64,000 bases of DNA, from assembly GCA_016169955.1 (NCBI GenBank), contig JABJUM010000124.1:1-64000 (forward strand), written 5' to 3'. The stretch is from Phytophthora vignae f. sp. vignae. Lineage: Eukaryota; Oomycota; Peronosporomycetes; Peronosporales; Peronosporaceae. The notes under the pieces were generated by a model, which saw nothing but the letters and a program-made list of their open reading frames with translations, ran no database searches and had not been told where the DNA came from. The position numbers and the translations under genes are program-made. How positions within the stretch are numbered: the stretch's first letter is position 1; every line of letters starts with the position of its first letter. This document shows, one piece after another, positions 9,459-19,600 of this stretch.

Positions 9459-12400
9459 CTACGCTTCATCATCCTCCTCCTCTTCCGCTGCTTCCAGAGC
9501 ACGGAGCACCTCAGCAAGGGTATTGTGGTTGTACTCGGGTGCCGGGATGATAGGGTTCGCCTCTCGCTCAGATCTGCTCTTGGGCTTGAGCTCTGGCGGA
9601 ACGATCGCCTCGAACTGCTTGTCGGAGTGACGAGTAGCCCATTGCGTGCGAGCGGGTTCTTGGTCATCCAGGGTGAAGAGCTGATCCGCCAAGGAAATCT
9701 CGAGGCTTGGGTCTCTGAGAATCCAGTGACACGGATCCTTGGGCACAGCCCAGAGTCCAGGCTCGAACCAGATCCGATCCGAATAGCCCTTGACACCCTT
9801 GAGTTGATCCACCAAGTCCCTGCGACGAAGCTCGAACTCCTGGGCGCGACCCTTGCGCTCGCGATAAACGGTGGCCAGCTCAGGCAAGCCCAGTTCCTTG
9901 GCGAGCTGAGCGTAGTCGATCTTGGACGGGAACGGGTACCAGTGGAGTCGCTCCCAGTACGCTCGACGCCAGACACTCATAAACCCAGCAATCACGACGA
10001 TCGCTTCACTCATTTCAGGAGTGAGCTCAGCGTACGTGTGGTAGACGAGGGAGTCGACTCAGCCATTCCACATGTCGTCCCAGGGTTCCGATCTCAGCAG
10101 TTCCAAGTAGAGCGCGTACTCGATGCGCTGGTGGAGCTGCTCGATCCCGGTCTTGGACGGCATGTAAGCTGGGAAACCAATTGTCTGGTGGTGCAGCTTC
10201 TGGACTCGGATGCCGTTGTGAAACCAGCTTCCTTTCTTGGGTGCCTCGATGATGCCGTTGTCGACTCCTTCCTCCGGAGTCTCAGCGTCGTCTGGCTCGG
10301 GGTCACCCGAAGTCACGGCGATCCCAGAAGCGGAGCGCTGTCGTTTGGTTCCTGAACTGGCTCCTGATGACGTCGAACTCCGCTGCCGCTTCTTGCCTGC
10401 TGGAGAGCTCTGGGATCGGGTGCTGATAGAGCTTGGAGCCTTGGCCTTCGATCCATGGTAAGACTGGTCGTCGTCGTCGTCTGTGTCCTCTGAGGATAGC
10501 ATCGACATGAACGAAGAATCCGAGTCGTCGTCGCCTGGGCTCGACCTTTTGGGCAAAGTTCGTCAAGGTACTGGGATCCGTGACAGGCTGGGAACTTGGA
10601 GTCTGCTTGCAGCTGCGTCGAAGTACTTGTCTGGGACGTACTGAAGCCATGGAGTGCTGTCCAAAGCCTCCCAGTACATGGCCGAAGTCAGCATGTAGAT
10701 CAGGTTCTTCTTCCCGAACTGATCATGGAGCATCTGGTCCTTCTGGACCTCGTCCACTGCATCCCAGAATGACACACCTGCCAACATGAGCTCTTGGATG
10801 TCTGGGCGAGTGCCGTCCCAGCTGAATTGGTTGGGCACAGCTTTCGCAGCATCCAGGTCCGAGCGAGCGCTGGGGGATTCTTTCTTGGCGTTCTTGCGCT
10901 CAGGTCTGAACTTGGTCGGACGACGAGGTAGCGCAATTCGCTGAGTAAATGGCTTGATCACTGGCGCCTTGGCCTTCGGCGTACTGGAGGCTGAGCGGGT
11001 CAAATCCACAGTTTCCGGCGCAGCTGCCGAGCTGGGCGCCGCACTCGCCTGGACTTTCAGCCCACCAGCTTTCTTCGAACTGCTTGGAGCCAAAGCCTTA
11101 GCCAGAGGCAACGACTTGAGCGCCTTGCGTCGGAGTTTACCAGACCCGGTCGAGGTTAACCTGCTCAAGCTGAGCATCGGTGGTGTACGCAGAGGTGCAG
11201 CTGGCTGGGACGAGCTGATTGGAGTTGTGACCGCTGGAGCAGATCCCGGAGACGAAGAGGCTGGCCCTGGACCTGGACTGATCTGAGCAGCTTGGGTCGT
11301 GTACGGATCGGAGTCCTCGAAGTCCAGGTCGCGCGCCGAAACTTGGATCGTGGTGCGATATCCAGCTGGAATGGGTTTCCCAGTCCGGTACAACTGCAGC
11401 ATCTCGAGGAATCGCTTCCAATTGCCTTTGAAGGCACTGCCGTGAACCAGGAAGTCGCAGAGGGCCCCAGGGTCGAACGACCGAGAGTCCAGAATCTGAG
11501 CCTCAAGCTCAGCGATCCGCGTCTGAGCCTCGACGAGCTCAGACTCGACCGACGAAGTTCTCAATGCAAATTCTTCGGCGGCGTCCTCCGCTTGGACTTT
11601 CTCGGTGGCGTATTGAGCGCTCAACTTGGTCGCAGCATCAAGCTCAGCCTTGAACTTCTGGATCTCGGAGCTAGCTGAAGTGTTTGAAGCTTGGTCACTG
11701 GTGTTTCCAGCCGCAGCTCTCTGTAGTTCAGCCGCATGCGCAGCCTGGAGACGCTGAAGCTCGGCTTGGTGTGCATCGCTCTGACGCCTCAGAGCCTGGG
11801 CGAAGTGCTGACTTCTGACGGCTAGCCCTGTGGCACCTGACCCAGAAGCGTTAGCGACACCTTCCTCGAGTCCCTGAAGAAAGCGCACCGTCTGTTGGAG
11901 ATATTGAACCGTGTTGAGTGACCTAGCAGCTAGCTGGTCGACCCCGAAGCACTGAGCGAGCGACACCATCTCACGATCCAGAGCTACTCGGATGCGCGGG
12001 TCGGTGATAGCTGGCGGAGGTACTTGGCAAGGCTGCAGCACAGCGCCAGCCGCATCCTGGCCCATGAGCGGGCTCAGTCGGTCGAGCTCAGCCGAAGAAA
12101 GCCGAGCTATGTTAATCTGTCGCCCCAGACCATCTGGAGCCCCAGCTAAGAGCGCGCTATCGCGGACGTCTTCCAGTGTCGCCGGCACTACGACTTGCCC
12201 CGGGAGAGTGAGTTGGTCCCATGGAGCGAGACAAGGCTGGTATGGGAGGCGCTGCCCAGGGCCTGAGCGGTAGCGCGACGCCTCGATGGTATGGAGCAGC
12301 CCGAAGATGGTGCTAGTCGCCGGCATGTTGGATCCAGAAGCTTGAGCCGTCTGCAGGGTGCCAATGGAGGGCACAGCAGGTGTTGGACGAAGAGCCAGCA

Positions 12401-12812
12401 CCGCAGCGGCGCCTGAAGTCGCCGGAGCGGTCGTCGAAAGCGCTGGAGTCGTAGTGGCCGCTGCCGACGTCACCGAAGACGCACTCGAGGTCGCAGGCGT
12501 TGAGATGCTGGCTGTCGCTGGGTCCGCGGCGCCTGGAGGCAATGGAGGAACACCGGAGGAAGCCGCTACGCTCACCGCCAGTGGGGTGGACGTCACGGAC
12601 GTCGCAGGGGCGCTCTGCGCGGCCTCCGAAGACGTCGACGGCGTTGTAAGCAGCGCTTGTAACGCCACAGGAGTCATGAGGGCGGAGGAGACCGCCGGCT
12701 GCGCGCTTGATGAAGCTTGGAGCGTCGCAGGAGCCGCAGGAGCGCCCTGTAGCGTCGAAGCTTGGCCGGCGTCGCCACCAGGCGGCGTATCTTGCTGCCG
12801 CAACTCCGACAT
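9459..12812 (-). pseudogene. Opposite-strand accessory gene of Gypsy element 1 (two in-frame TGA stops)
   Basis: One minus-strand frame of about 1,118 codons is open from ATG 12812 to TAG 9459-9461 except for TGA at 10563-10565 and at 10059-10061. Layout: Ala/Ser/Thr/Pro-rich N-terminus (about 170 residues), a middle region with a coiled coil (about 11500-11800), a block shared with elements 2 and 3 (WKRFLEMLQLY type), an acidic/Ser-rich linker, basic Lys/Arg clusters that may be nuclear signals, and a conserved C-terminal domain (EPGLW, CHWIL, ADQL, EPARTQWA). No known domain recognised. It lies tail-to-tail with pol and just inside the 3' LTR. An initiator-like motif precedes it at 12926-12941. 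Confidence 0.75.
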
Positions 12813-12925
12813 GCGCGGCGTGAGGCAGTAGAAGCGGCGTACGCAGACGAGAACGTGCGGGTGACTGCGGAGGCGCAGCAGTTGTTGTTGCTGAAGTCGT
12901 CACCGTGGTCTCTGCACTTGGTCGG

Positions 12926-12941
12926 AATTTCGCAAATGAGC
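12926..12941 (-). promoter_or_regulatory. Oomycete initiator-like motif for the opposite-strand gene (element 1)
   Basis: Read on the minus strand the site is GCTCATTTGCGAAATT, matching the oomycete Inr-FPR consensus GCTCATTYYNCAWTTT at about 13 of 16 positions. It lies about 115 bases upstream of the ATG at 12812. Oomycete genes commonly start transcription at such motifs within 100 or so bases of the ATG. Function is inferred from match and position only. Confidence 0.55.
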
Positions 12942-13061
12942 GGGAACTACGCTCCACAAGTTCGGCAGGATCGGGCGGTTGTGGGAAGAGGCGATGCGAG
13001 TCATCTGGGTTATGGGCGCCGGGTCCAAGTCGGAAATGACCTCCGTGGACCCGACACTCAT

Positions 13062-13071
13062 AAGGGACGGT
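13062..13071 (+). other. Polypurine tract of element 1
   Basis: The purine-rich run AAGGGACGGT directly precedes the LTR start TGTGATGAGG and would prime plus-strand DNA synthesis. Elements 2 and 3 have the related tracts GCAGAGGGGCGGT and AAGAGGGGGCGGT in the same position. Confidence 0.7.
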
Positions 13072-15026
13072 TGTGATGAGGCCTAGTGGATTTCTCCACC
13101 GAACCCAAAGTCCAGCTGACCCGTATCAATCAACGACGCTGACCCGTATCAATCAAGTGGACTTCAAGTACAACATGGCTGAGATGGACCTGGACCACCA
13201 ACTGTCGGCACGAGACATGCGACGAAGGTAGCGAAATCCGAAGACTGGGCGAAGCTTCGCTCAGACCCCGGCTTTGAGCAATGCCTGTCTGGGACCCGAG
13301 ATGTCTGGCATTAGACATCCCAAGTCTGAGCAGAGTCTGGAAAGCTGAGAGAAGTTGCGCGAAGCCCGAGTTGAGCCTCGAGTGTGATGATCGGAGCCCC
13401 GCTCAAGTCGAGGAGCTGAGCGGAGTCTGGTGGAATTGGAGTTTGATATTTCCCGTGGTTGCGGAGCTGTTGCCCAGGGTGGCGAGCTGAGTCGTGGAGC
13501 AGGCGTCCGGGCGGGGTCGTGCCGAACACGATCCGAGTACCCACCATGCTCATGGAGTCTCCGCCCAAGATGTCGAGCTGAGCGGAGTGACATGGAGTCC
13601 GAGCCCAGCCTTGGACGTGACGTCGAGAGGCATTGCCTGAGTCGAGAAGCCGAGCAGAGTGCCATGGACCTGAGCGGAGTGGCATGGACTTGAGCGGAGT
13701 TGTCGAAGGCCAGTTGAAGTGCCGGGTGAAGAGTCGCTGGACTTAAGTTCAGACAGTGGTACTGACTTCGAAGTTGGTGGTACTGGCCAGTACGCTCATC
13801 CGGTGAATCAGCCGTAATCAAGCCTACATTGGGTGCGCCCGCTCAAGATCGCAGCCACTTCAAGCGGATCTCAACGGCCAGCAGCGACTCCAAGACGTCG
13901 CCCGCCAGCATGGAGCCCCCGCATTGGCTGAGACCAAAGATTTCGAGTGGAACTTCAAGGGCGCTCGGTAAGCATACAGCCGACACTCTTCGCGCAGCCA
14001 GTCAGAGTGTACCCAGGGGGATATCGCGCCCCCACTTAGTGAGTCCTAGTTTGTGCATGTGTTAAATTTAAACAGAGTTCGTTTTGTCCCGAAGGACGCA
14101 AGTGGTGGAGGTCTTTGGCCAGAAGGTGTCTTTGCGATCATCCACACAAATTCAAGCTAACATATCAACGTTGTCAGCGTGCCTCGGTGCGACGGCAGTA
14201 CGGTTATTTCATATTACAGTTACATCTTCGGGTGTATTTCATATTTTCGGGTGGAAGGTGATCCATTCTAAGGTTTAGGCAGGATAATTGTATTGTGTGC
14301 TTGGGGACATTGGCGTGCCCCGGTGCATTGTGTGATTATTAGTATCGGTTCATTGTGGACCTGGTGCGCGGGAAGTCCCAGGGTGTGTGTGAGCGCCTTG
14401 GATTCGGACTAGGCTCAAACCGAGCGAACTAACTCCAACCAACCGGGTCGTAGCTTGACTCGTAGAGAAGAAAGGAGAAGCTGGTACGAGCCTCGCCCAG
14501 GCTCAGACAAATAAAAGGCGAACTCGGCCCAGACCCAGGCCGATCGGGAAAGAAGGGGTGTTGTGGTTCTAAGCCGGAACCAAAGAGAGGAAGTAGAGGC
14601 TATTGTGTGTGGTGTTGTGTTCATTAAAGAAAACCCGGGGCATTTCGGGCTGTGGACACGTGCGGACTGGGACTCGCCAAGTGGGGAGCGAGTTTCGTCT
14701 GGGAACACCTCCGGAAACCTTCAACATCGACAGCAGCTGGTGTGGCCGACGCGAGTCTGGGCCCACAGCGTAGCCGTGATCGAAAGAACCGCCAAGGGGA
14801 TCGCAGAGTGGGGAACACACGCCTCGCCCGACCCAAGTCGGCGCTGAGCCAAGAGTCCAAGAGGCCAAGCCTAGCGAAGTGGAGTGGGAGTGTTCGCTCA
14901 GTGGAAGGAGCTGAGCGGAACTCTTGCAGCGCTAAGCAGGGCTGAGCCAAGTGGTGTAAGGGCTGAGCGAAGACCAAGGTCGAGCGGTCTAGCAACCTGA
15001 GCAAAGAGCGCGGGCGCTTCGTCACA
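13072..15026 (+). repeat. 3' LTR of element 1 (LTR copy A, 1955 bp)
   Basis: Starts TGTGA and ends TCACA. The boundaries are fixed by the polypurine tract on the left, the Tc1 coding frame resuming on the right, and the second copy starting at 45486. The U3 part contains a 22-bp direct duplication (GCTGACCCGTATCAATCA, 13118-13157) and at least four copies of TGAGCGGAGT (13417, 13579, 13671, 13691). An AAATAAAAG box near 14512 could serve as TATA or polyadenylation signal. Copy B (45486-45837 plus 62635-64000) differs at roughly 15 positions over ~1.7 kb by eye. Small ORFs inside it are not genes. Confidence 0.92.
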
Positions 15027-15307
15027 CACACAGAGCCAAACTTACAGCTGGATGCTTGCGAGAGCTGAAGTTAATCTCGTTAGGGAATCCTCCTCAGAGC
15101 CCAGGTCTGAATCCAATCGAAAATCTATGGTTCATCATGAAGAGTGAGCTCAATCGCAACCCTGCTACATCGATCGAGGACCTAAAGGTAAAGCGGCGCG
15201 AGATCTGGACCAGTATTGACGATAAGGTAGTTGAACAATGTGTTTTGTCGATGCCTAAACGGCTAGCAGCAGTGCGTGCAAACCTTATTGGCCACACCAA
15301 GTATTGA
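15027..15307 (+). pseudogene. Tc1-type transposase, C-terminal part (split by element 1)
   Basis: The reading frame directly right of the LTR encodes the end of a Tc1/mariner transposase: RAKLTAGCL, then PPQSPGLNPIENLW with the third catalytic acidic residue (Glu), and a short tail ending at TGA 15305-15307. The first four bases (CACA) are the target duplication. The N-terminal part that fits this end exactly is found at 44731-45485, far to the right. Joined in register the last two catalytic residues are separated by 34, as in Tc1 (DD34E). Confidence 0.88.
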
Positions 15308-15396
15308 CCGAGACTAACTTCAACAAGTTCAACATCGCCAGTAAACTTGATTTTTGTATGTGTGTCGCTTTTCATACAAGCTCAAGTTAATTTTGT

Positions 15397-15423
15397 GTGG
15401 GCGCTTAATTAATCCACCCGCTG
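15397..15423 (-). repeat. Right terminal inverted repeat of the Tc1 element
   Basis: 27 bp, inverse complement of 44365-44391 with one mismatch (CAGCGG then A or G then TGGATTAATTAAGCGCCCAC). It is followed by TA (15424-15425), the expected Tc1/mariner target dinucleotide. Confidence 0.9.
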
Positions 15424-15425
15424 TA

Positions 15426-15931
15426 CCACTACATGGTACACCCTTTTTGTATAATTTAAGCCGTAATGGTGCAATATGCTACGTTGACAAATAGAAGCAG
15501 TAAAAATGCTTGGTAGTGGAGGAAACGCTAACTTTAAAGCTGCTTGTCGCTCCTCGAATTAATAACAGGGATGTTCTTCAATAATGTAGACGTAGTATAG
15601 TACGATAGATAGCCAGCGCATGTCTATCGACATCTTGATCGACCGGAAAGCAATCAGACGGAACGAGCGAGTTAGAATGTCAGGACCGTAGTATTGTCGT
15701 ATTTACTCCAGTCATTCAACGAAAGTAGGCATAACTCAACGTTAACTCGTTGTCTTACCAGCTATTCTAACTTAAATCGACTGATTAGCCTCCTAACTCA
15801 ATGATGGGCTAATCACCATGATTTGCTAAAACAACGAATTACGTCGTTGTTTAGACAGAACGCATGCAAGGCACAATAGAATAGAAATAGACTTCGAACT
15901 ATCAGCGCTTCGACAAGCCCCATTCTGCTTT
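15426..15931. other. Non-coding stretch right of the Tc1 end
   Basis: AT-rich host or decayed repeat sequence. I see no credible ORF, RNA gene or repeat structure here. Confidence 0.5.
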
Positions 15932-16336
15932 GTGCTCTATGCCACGGCTTACCCCACGACAGCGCCACGCCTGGAACATCCAGCGCCGCCTAGATGGCTC
16001 GTTTTATCGTCTCCGACTGAATCCCGATTTTCCGCTTGTGACGTCGGCGACGAAGACACCGACGATCAGGCAGAGGAAGAATCATCAGTCGGGGGTGGAC
16101 TCCGAGAAGAACGACGTCGGGGTGGCGGCCTCTTCGCAAGCAATCGAAGGGCCCAAAGAGGCGTGGGTGGGCAGCTGTATGAGGTAGAGCGAATCTACGC
16201 AAAAAGGTGGATCAACGTAAGAGTATATTATCTCATCCAGTGGGTTGGGTACCGGGAGCTTACATGGGAACCGGGAAGCCACGTTCCGATGCGCCTGAAA
16301 ATGCGGGTCGAACGCGAATCGATCGACTTCATCTGA
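15932..16336 (+). CDS. Small chromodomain ORF (134 aa), possibly a retroelement remnant
   Basis: The first ~50 residues are unremarkable, then a short acidic stretch (DEDTDDQAEEE) and a Gly/Arg-rich stretch. Residues ~82-134 resemble a chromodomain: YEVERI, an aromatic core YYLIQWVGY and TWEP, with the spacing of the methyl-lysine-binding cage. Chromodomains of this type end the integrases of the nearby Gypsy elements, but this one diverges clearly from them (YRELTWEP versus EWLP) and no integrase lies upstream. It may be the tail of a different, otherwise lost chromovirus, or a small host gene. No initiator was recognised. The start codon is uncertain because the frame is short. Confidence 0.45.
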   Translation: MLYATAYPTTAPRLEHPAPPRWLVLSSPTESRFSACDVGDEDTDDQAEEESSVGGGLREERRRGGGLFASNRRAQRGVGGQLYEVERIYAKRWINVRVYYLIQWVGYRELTWEPGSHVPMRLKMRVERESIDFI

Positions 16337-16609
16337 GTCTACCAATCGACAAGAGGGAGGCGTTGGACACGCCATCGACGACCTACACGACGCAGCGCAA
16401 GGATCCAGAGTAGGTAGATACTCCTTGATAAATACGCACCATGAACTTAGCAAATACTGTGGCAGTAGTTTGTTTTTCGGTCGGCCTGGGGGACGATCCA
16501 GTACTTTTCTGCTAGAGCATGGTAATTCCTCACTGGTCGGTGTCCCCAAAAGCATTTTACTTTTCCTTGATGCGCACAGCCAGGGCCGCCGATTATGGCA
16601 TTTATATTT
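16337..16609. other. Junction segment upstream of truncated element 2
   Basis: No gene. Contains at about 16490-16530 a ~40-bp sequence (GACGATCCAGTACTTTTCTG core) that is repeated, inverted, at about 41030-41070, so a dispersed repeat end lies at or near the point where element 2 is truncated. Confidence 0.45.
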
Positions 16610-16610
16610 A

Positions 16611-19600
16611 TGATGACAGAATCGAACCACCTGCTGTAGAACCTGCGAAGTACAATTGGCCGACCAAATTGATGATACATCCGGACGGAAAGAAAGATGT
16701 GACGTGTTTCACAGCGGTGTTGCAGAATCCAGCTGTCAAGCCAGACAGGATTGCGGAGTTGTCTGAAGATCCAGACCTGCGGGATTTGGTAGAGGAGGAA
16801 AAGTCGTTCAAACGCTTACTCCCCTCGCCAACGAAGCCGAGCCGGACGGAACGACTCAGCCGGTTGTGAGTCAGAATGCTGATGAGATCTCTTTCGACGA
16901 CACCGACTCGGATGAAGACGAAGAATTCTTCGACGTGGCCGAACAGGATGATGACACCATGCAGGATGAAGATATCTTTTTCGACGCGGTTGCACCAGAT
17001 GAACCCGAAGTGTCGGAAGGTGAACTGGATGAGCTCACCGAAGATGTGTCTGAGTTGGCCTCCCAGATTCTGTCTGGCACTCCTGTCCAGAGGCTCAAAA
17101 GGGAGTACGAACGGGTTATGCGACTGAATGCTGAGGAGCTGAACTTCGAGCCTGCCGTGTATATTCACGAAGGCAGTGATTTGTTGTCGCAGCTACGGGA
17201 CCAGCTAGCACTTCTTCCGGAGGTACAGGATCTGAGTCCAGAATGCGACATCGACAAAGCAGATGTCGGTGAACCTGGAGTGAGCGGACCGGATGACGAA
17301 CGCCGTTTACGTGACATTCTGAAATACCACCGGCGGATTTTCTTGGGCGACGGCAATGCAGCGCCGGCTCCAGCTCGTGGAGTTGTTTGCGATCTGGATG
17401 TGGGAGATGCCAAGCCGGTCGCGCAGAGAGCCCGCTCAGTCGCACCACATCTCGCGATGAAGGTGTATGAACTGCTGAAGAAGTTGCTGGAGACCGGGTT
17501 GATCGAGACCTCTACGTCACCTTGGGCTTCGCCAATAGTGATCGTGCTGAAGAAGAATGGGGTCGACATCCGGATGTGCATCGATTATCGCCCGGTGAAC
17601 GGGTTCATTCAGTTGTCCAACTACCCACTTCCGCTTATCGACGATCTTCTGATCGGCTTCGAGAGTGCGATGTGGTTCATGAACCTTGACATGGCCAGCG
17701 GCTTCTGGGCAATCAGAATGACGGAGCGAGCCAAGCTTATTTCGGCGTTCGTGTCGCCATTCGGTCACTACCAGTGGCGGCGCATGCCATTCGGCCTGAA
17801 GAATGCTCCGTTAGTCTACCAGCAAATGCTCAACAACTGTTTGTGGGGTTTTGTTCGGCTGTCACCTGAAGAGGAAGCTGAAGTGGATCAGGACGTACTG
17901 GACTATCTGGGTTTGAGGCCGCAACAGGACAATGTTACGCCGAGCGGTACCGAATCTGACGAGAAGATCCTGTCCGGTCGACAACTGCCTGCACTGACGG
18001 ACCAGATGACCGTGTTCCAACGCAATATTCCGGCGCCGATGCAAATGGGCCCGGTCCTCGGACGGAGCTCGTACATTGATGACATCGCGCACGGGGCGCC
18101 TACGTGGGACCAGCTGTGTATCGACCTGAACGCACTACTTTTCCGGTTGCGGTACTGGAACATTTCAGTCAGTCTGCCGAAAAGCGAATTCGGTAAGCGC
18201 TCGATTCCGTACCTTTCGCAAGAGATCAGCGCTGAAGGACTTCGAGCAACACCGAAGATTGCCAAGGGAGTGCTGGATTTGCCGTTCCCGCCCACCTTGA
18301 AGGGCATTCAGTCTTTCTTGGGTAGTCTGAATTATTACCACAAGTTCATCGAAGACTTCCCGGTGGTGGCCGCCGTTCTGTATGAGCTGAGTGATGATCA
18401 GGTGCGCGCCGGCAGAGACCTGTCCAGAGCGAAGGAAGCGTTCGAGATTCTGAAACGGAAGATAGTGTCTACTCCGCTGCTCCGACATCCGGACCGAACC
18501 AAACCGTTCATCATCATCCCGCACGCCAACAAGTGGGCCGCCTGCGCGGTCCTCGGCCAGGAGCATGACGGACTGATCCAGCCTGTGCGCTTCACGGGAC
18601 GCGTACTGAATGAATCAGAGATTCGGTATCACGTCGCGGAGAAAGAAGTCATTGCAGTCATGAGAGTGTTGGATGTGTTCAGGACGATCCTGGAGGGGTG
18701 CCCTCTGATTGTGTACACCCGTTATTCGGTACTCAAGTGGGTGATCAAGTCCAAATCCGCGGATGGACGTTGTGTGCCCTGGGGCGTCGCCTTATCCCAA
18801 TGGGACCTGGAAGTTCGCCGCGTTCAGCGAGACGAAGATGGTCTGGCCGCCATACTCGGTGCGGGCATTACCCCCCGAGAACATCTGGACCGAATCGCGG
18901 AGTCACTGATCCCAGCCAAGGGGCGCGTCAAGCCACCTCCGGTTATCAGTGTGGAGATGCTAGACGCTAACTTCGAAGGGATCGTACTCAGTTTCGACGG
19001 AGCTGCAAAGACATCGACACGCCAAGGGAGTTGCGGATGCATTCTGTGGAGTCTACCCGGTTGGGACGTACTGGATGCGCAAGGTTTCATTCTGAATGAC
19101 GTCACAGTGAACGACGCGGAGTATCACGGCTTACTGAATGGGCTCACCATGGCACTCGACCGCGGAGTTACGGACCTGATCGTAGTCGGAGACTCTCGCA
19201 TCGTGATACAGCAGGTCCAAAGGCTGATCAACTGTAACCAGCCCAATCTGCAGCGTGACTTGGCCCAGTGCAAAACTCTGGAGGGGCGATTCAGTACACT
19301 GCGACTAGTCCACGTCAAGCGTGAATACAATTCGGCCGCAGACTACCTGACCTCCAAGACACTGGCACTAGGTACTACGTGGACCGTACAGGATGAGGAG
19401 GAGCGAGTTCACCTGCAACGAGTGTCGAAAATCCATGAGAAGCTGATGAAGCCAGTTGCGGTGACACCAGGTGTCGCCGGAGCGGAGCAGGACGTACCAA
19501 ACGAAGATGTGACCGAAGCCGTGGCGACACCAGATGAAGAGGCACCGGAGGGTGCCGACCCGGACCCTGAGTCAGAGCCGCTCCCAAACTGTGCTCGCGT

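Larger units (their letters stand above)
1..15026 (+). mobile_element. Ty3/Gypsy LTR retrotransposon, element 1 (5' end outside window)
   Basis: Order on the plus strand: gag, protease, RT, degenerate RNase H, second RNase H, integrase with chromodomain, an opposite-strand gene, polypurine tract, 3' LTR. Aligning by eye with element 3, base 1 lies inside gag roughly 600 bp after the missing 5' LTR. The copy is inactive: frameshifts in gag, in-frame stops at 4350 (TGA) and 6732 (TAG), loss of the first RT catalytic Asp, a frameshift near 7075, and two TGA stops in the opposite-strand gene. It is inserted in a Tc1 transposase gene. Its family is related to, but distinct from, that of elements 2 and 3 (LTR ends TGTGA...TCACA versus TGACAC...CCTCA). 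Confidence 0.93.

Noticed and set aside
12358..12831. 157-aa Ala/Val-rich plus-strand ORF
   Set aside because: It is the complement of the low-complexity N-terminus of the opposite-strand gene, whose frame is far longer and conserved in two other elements.
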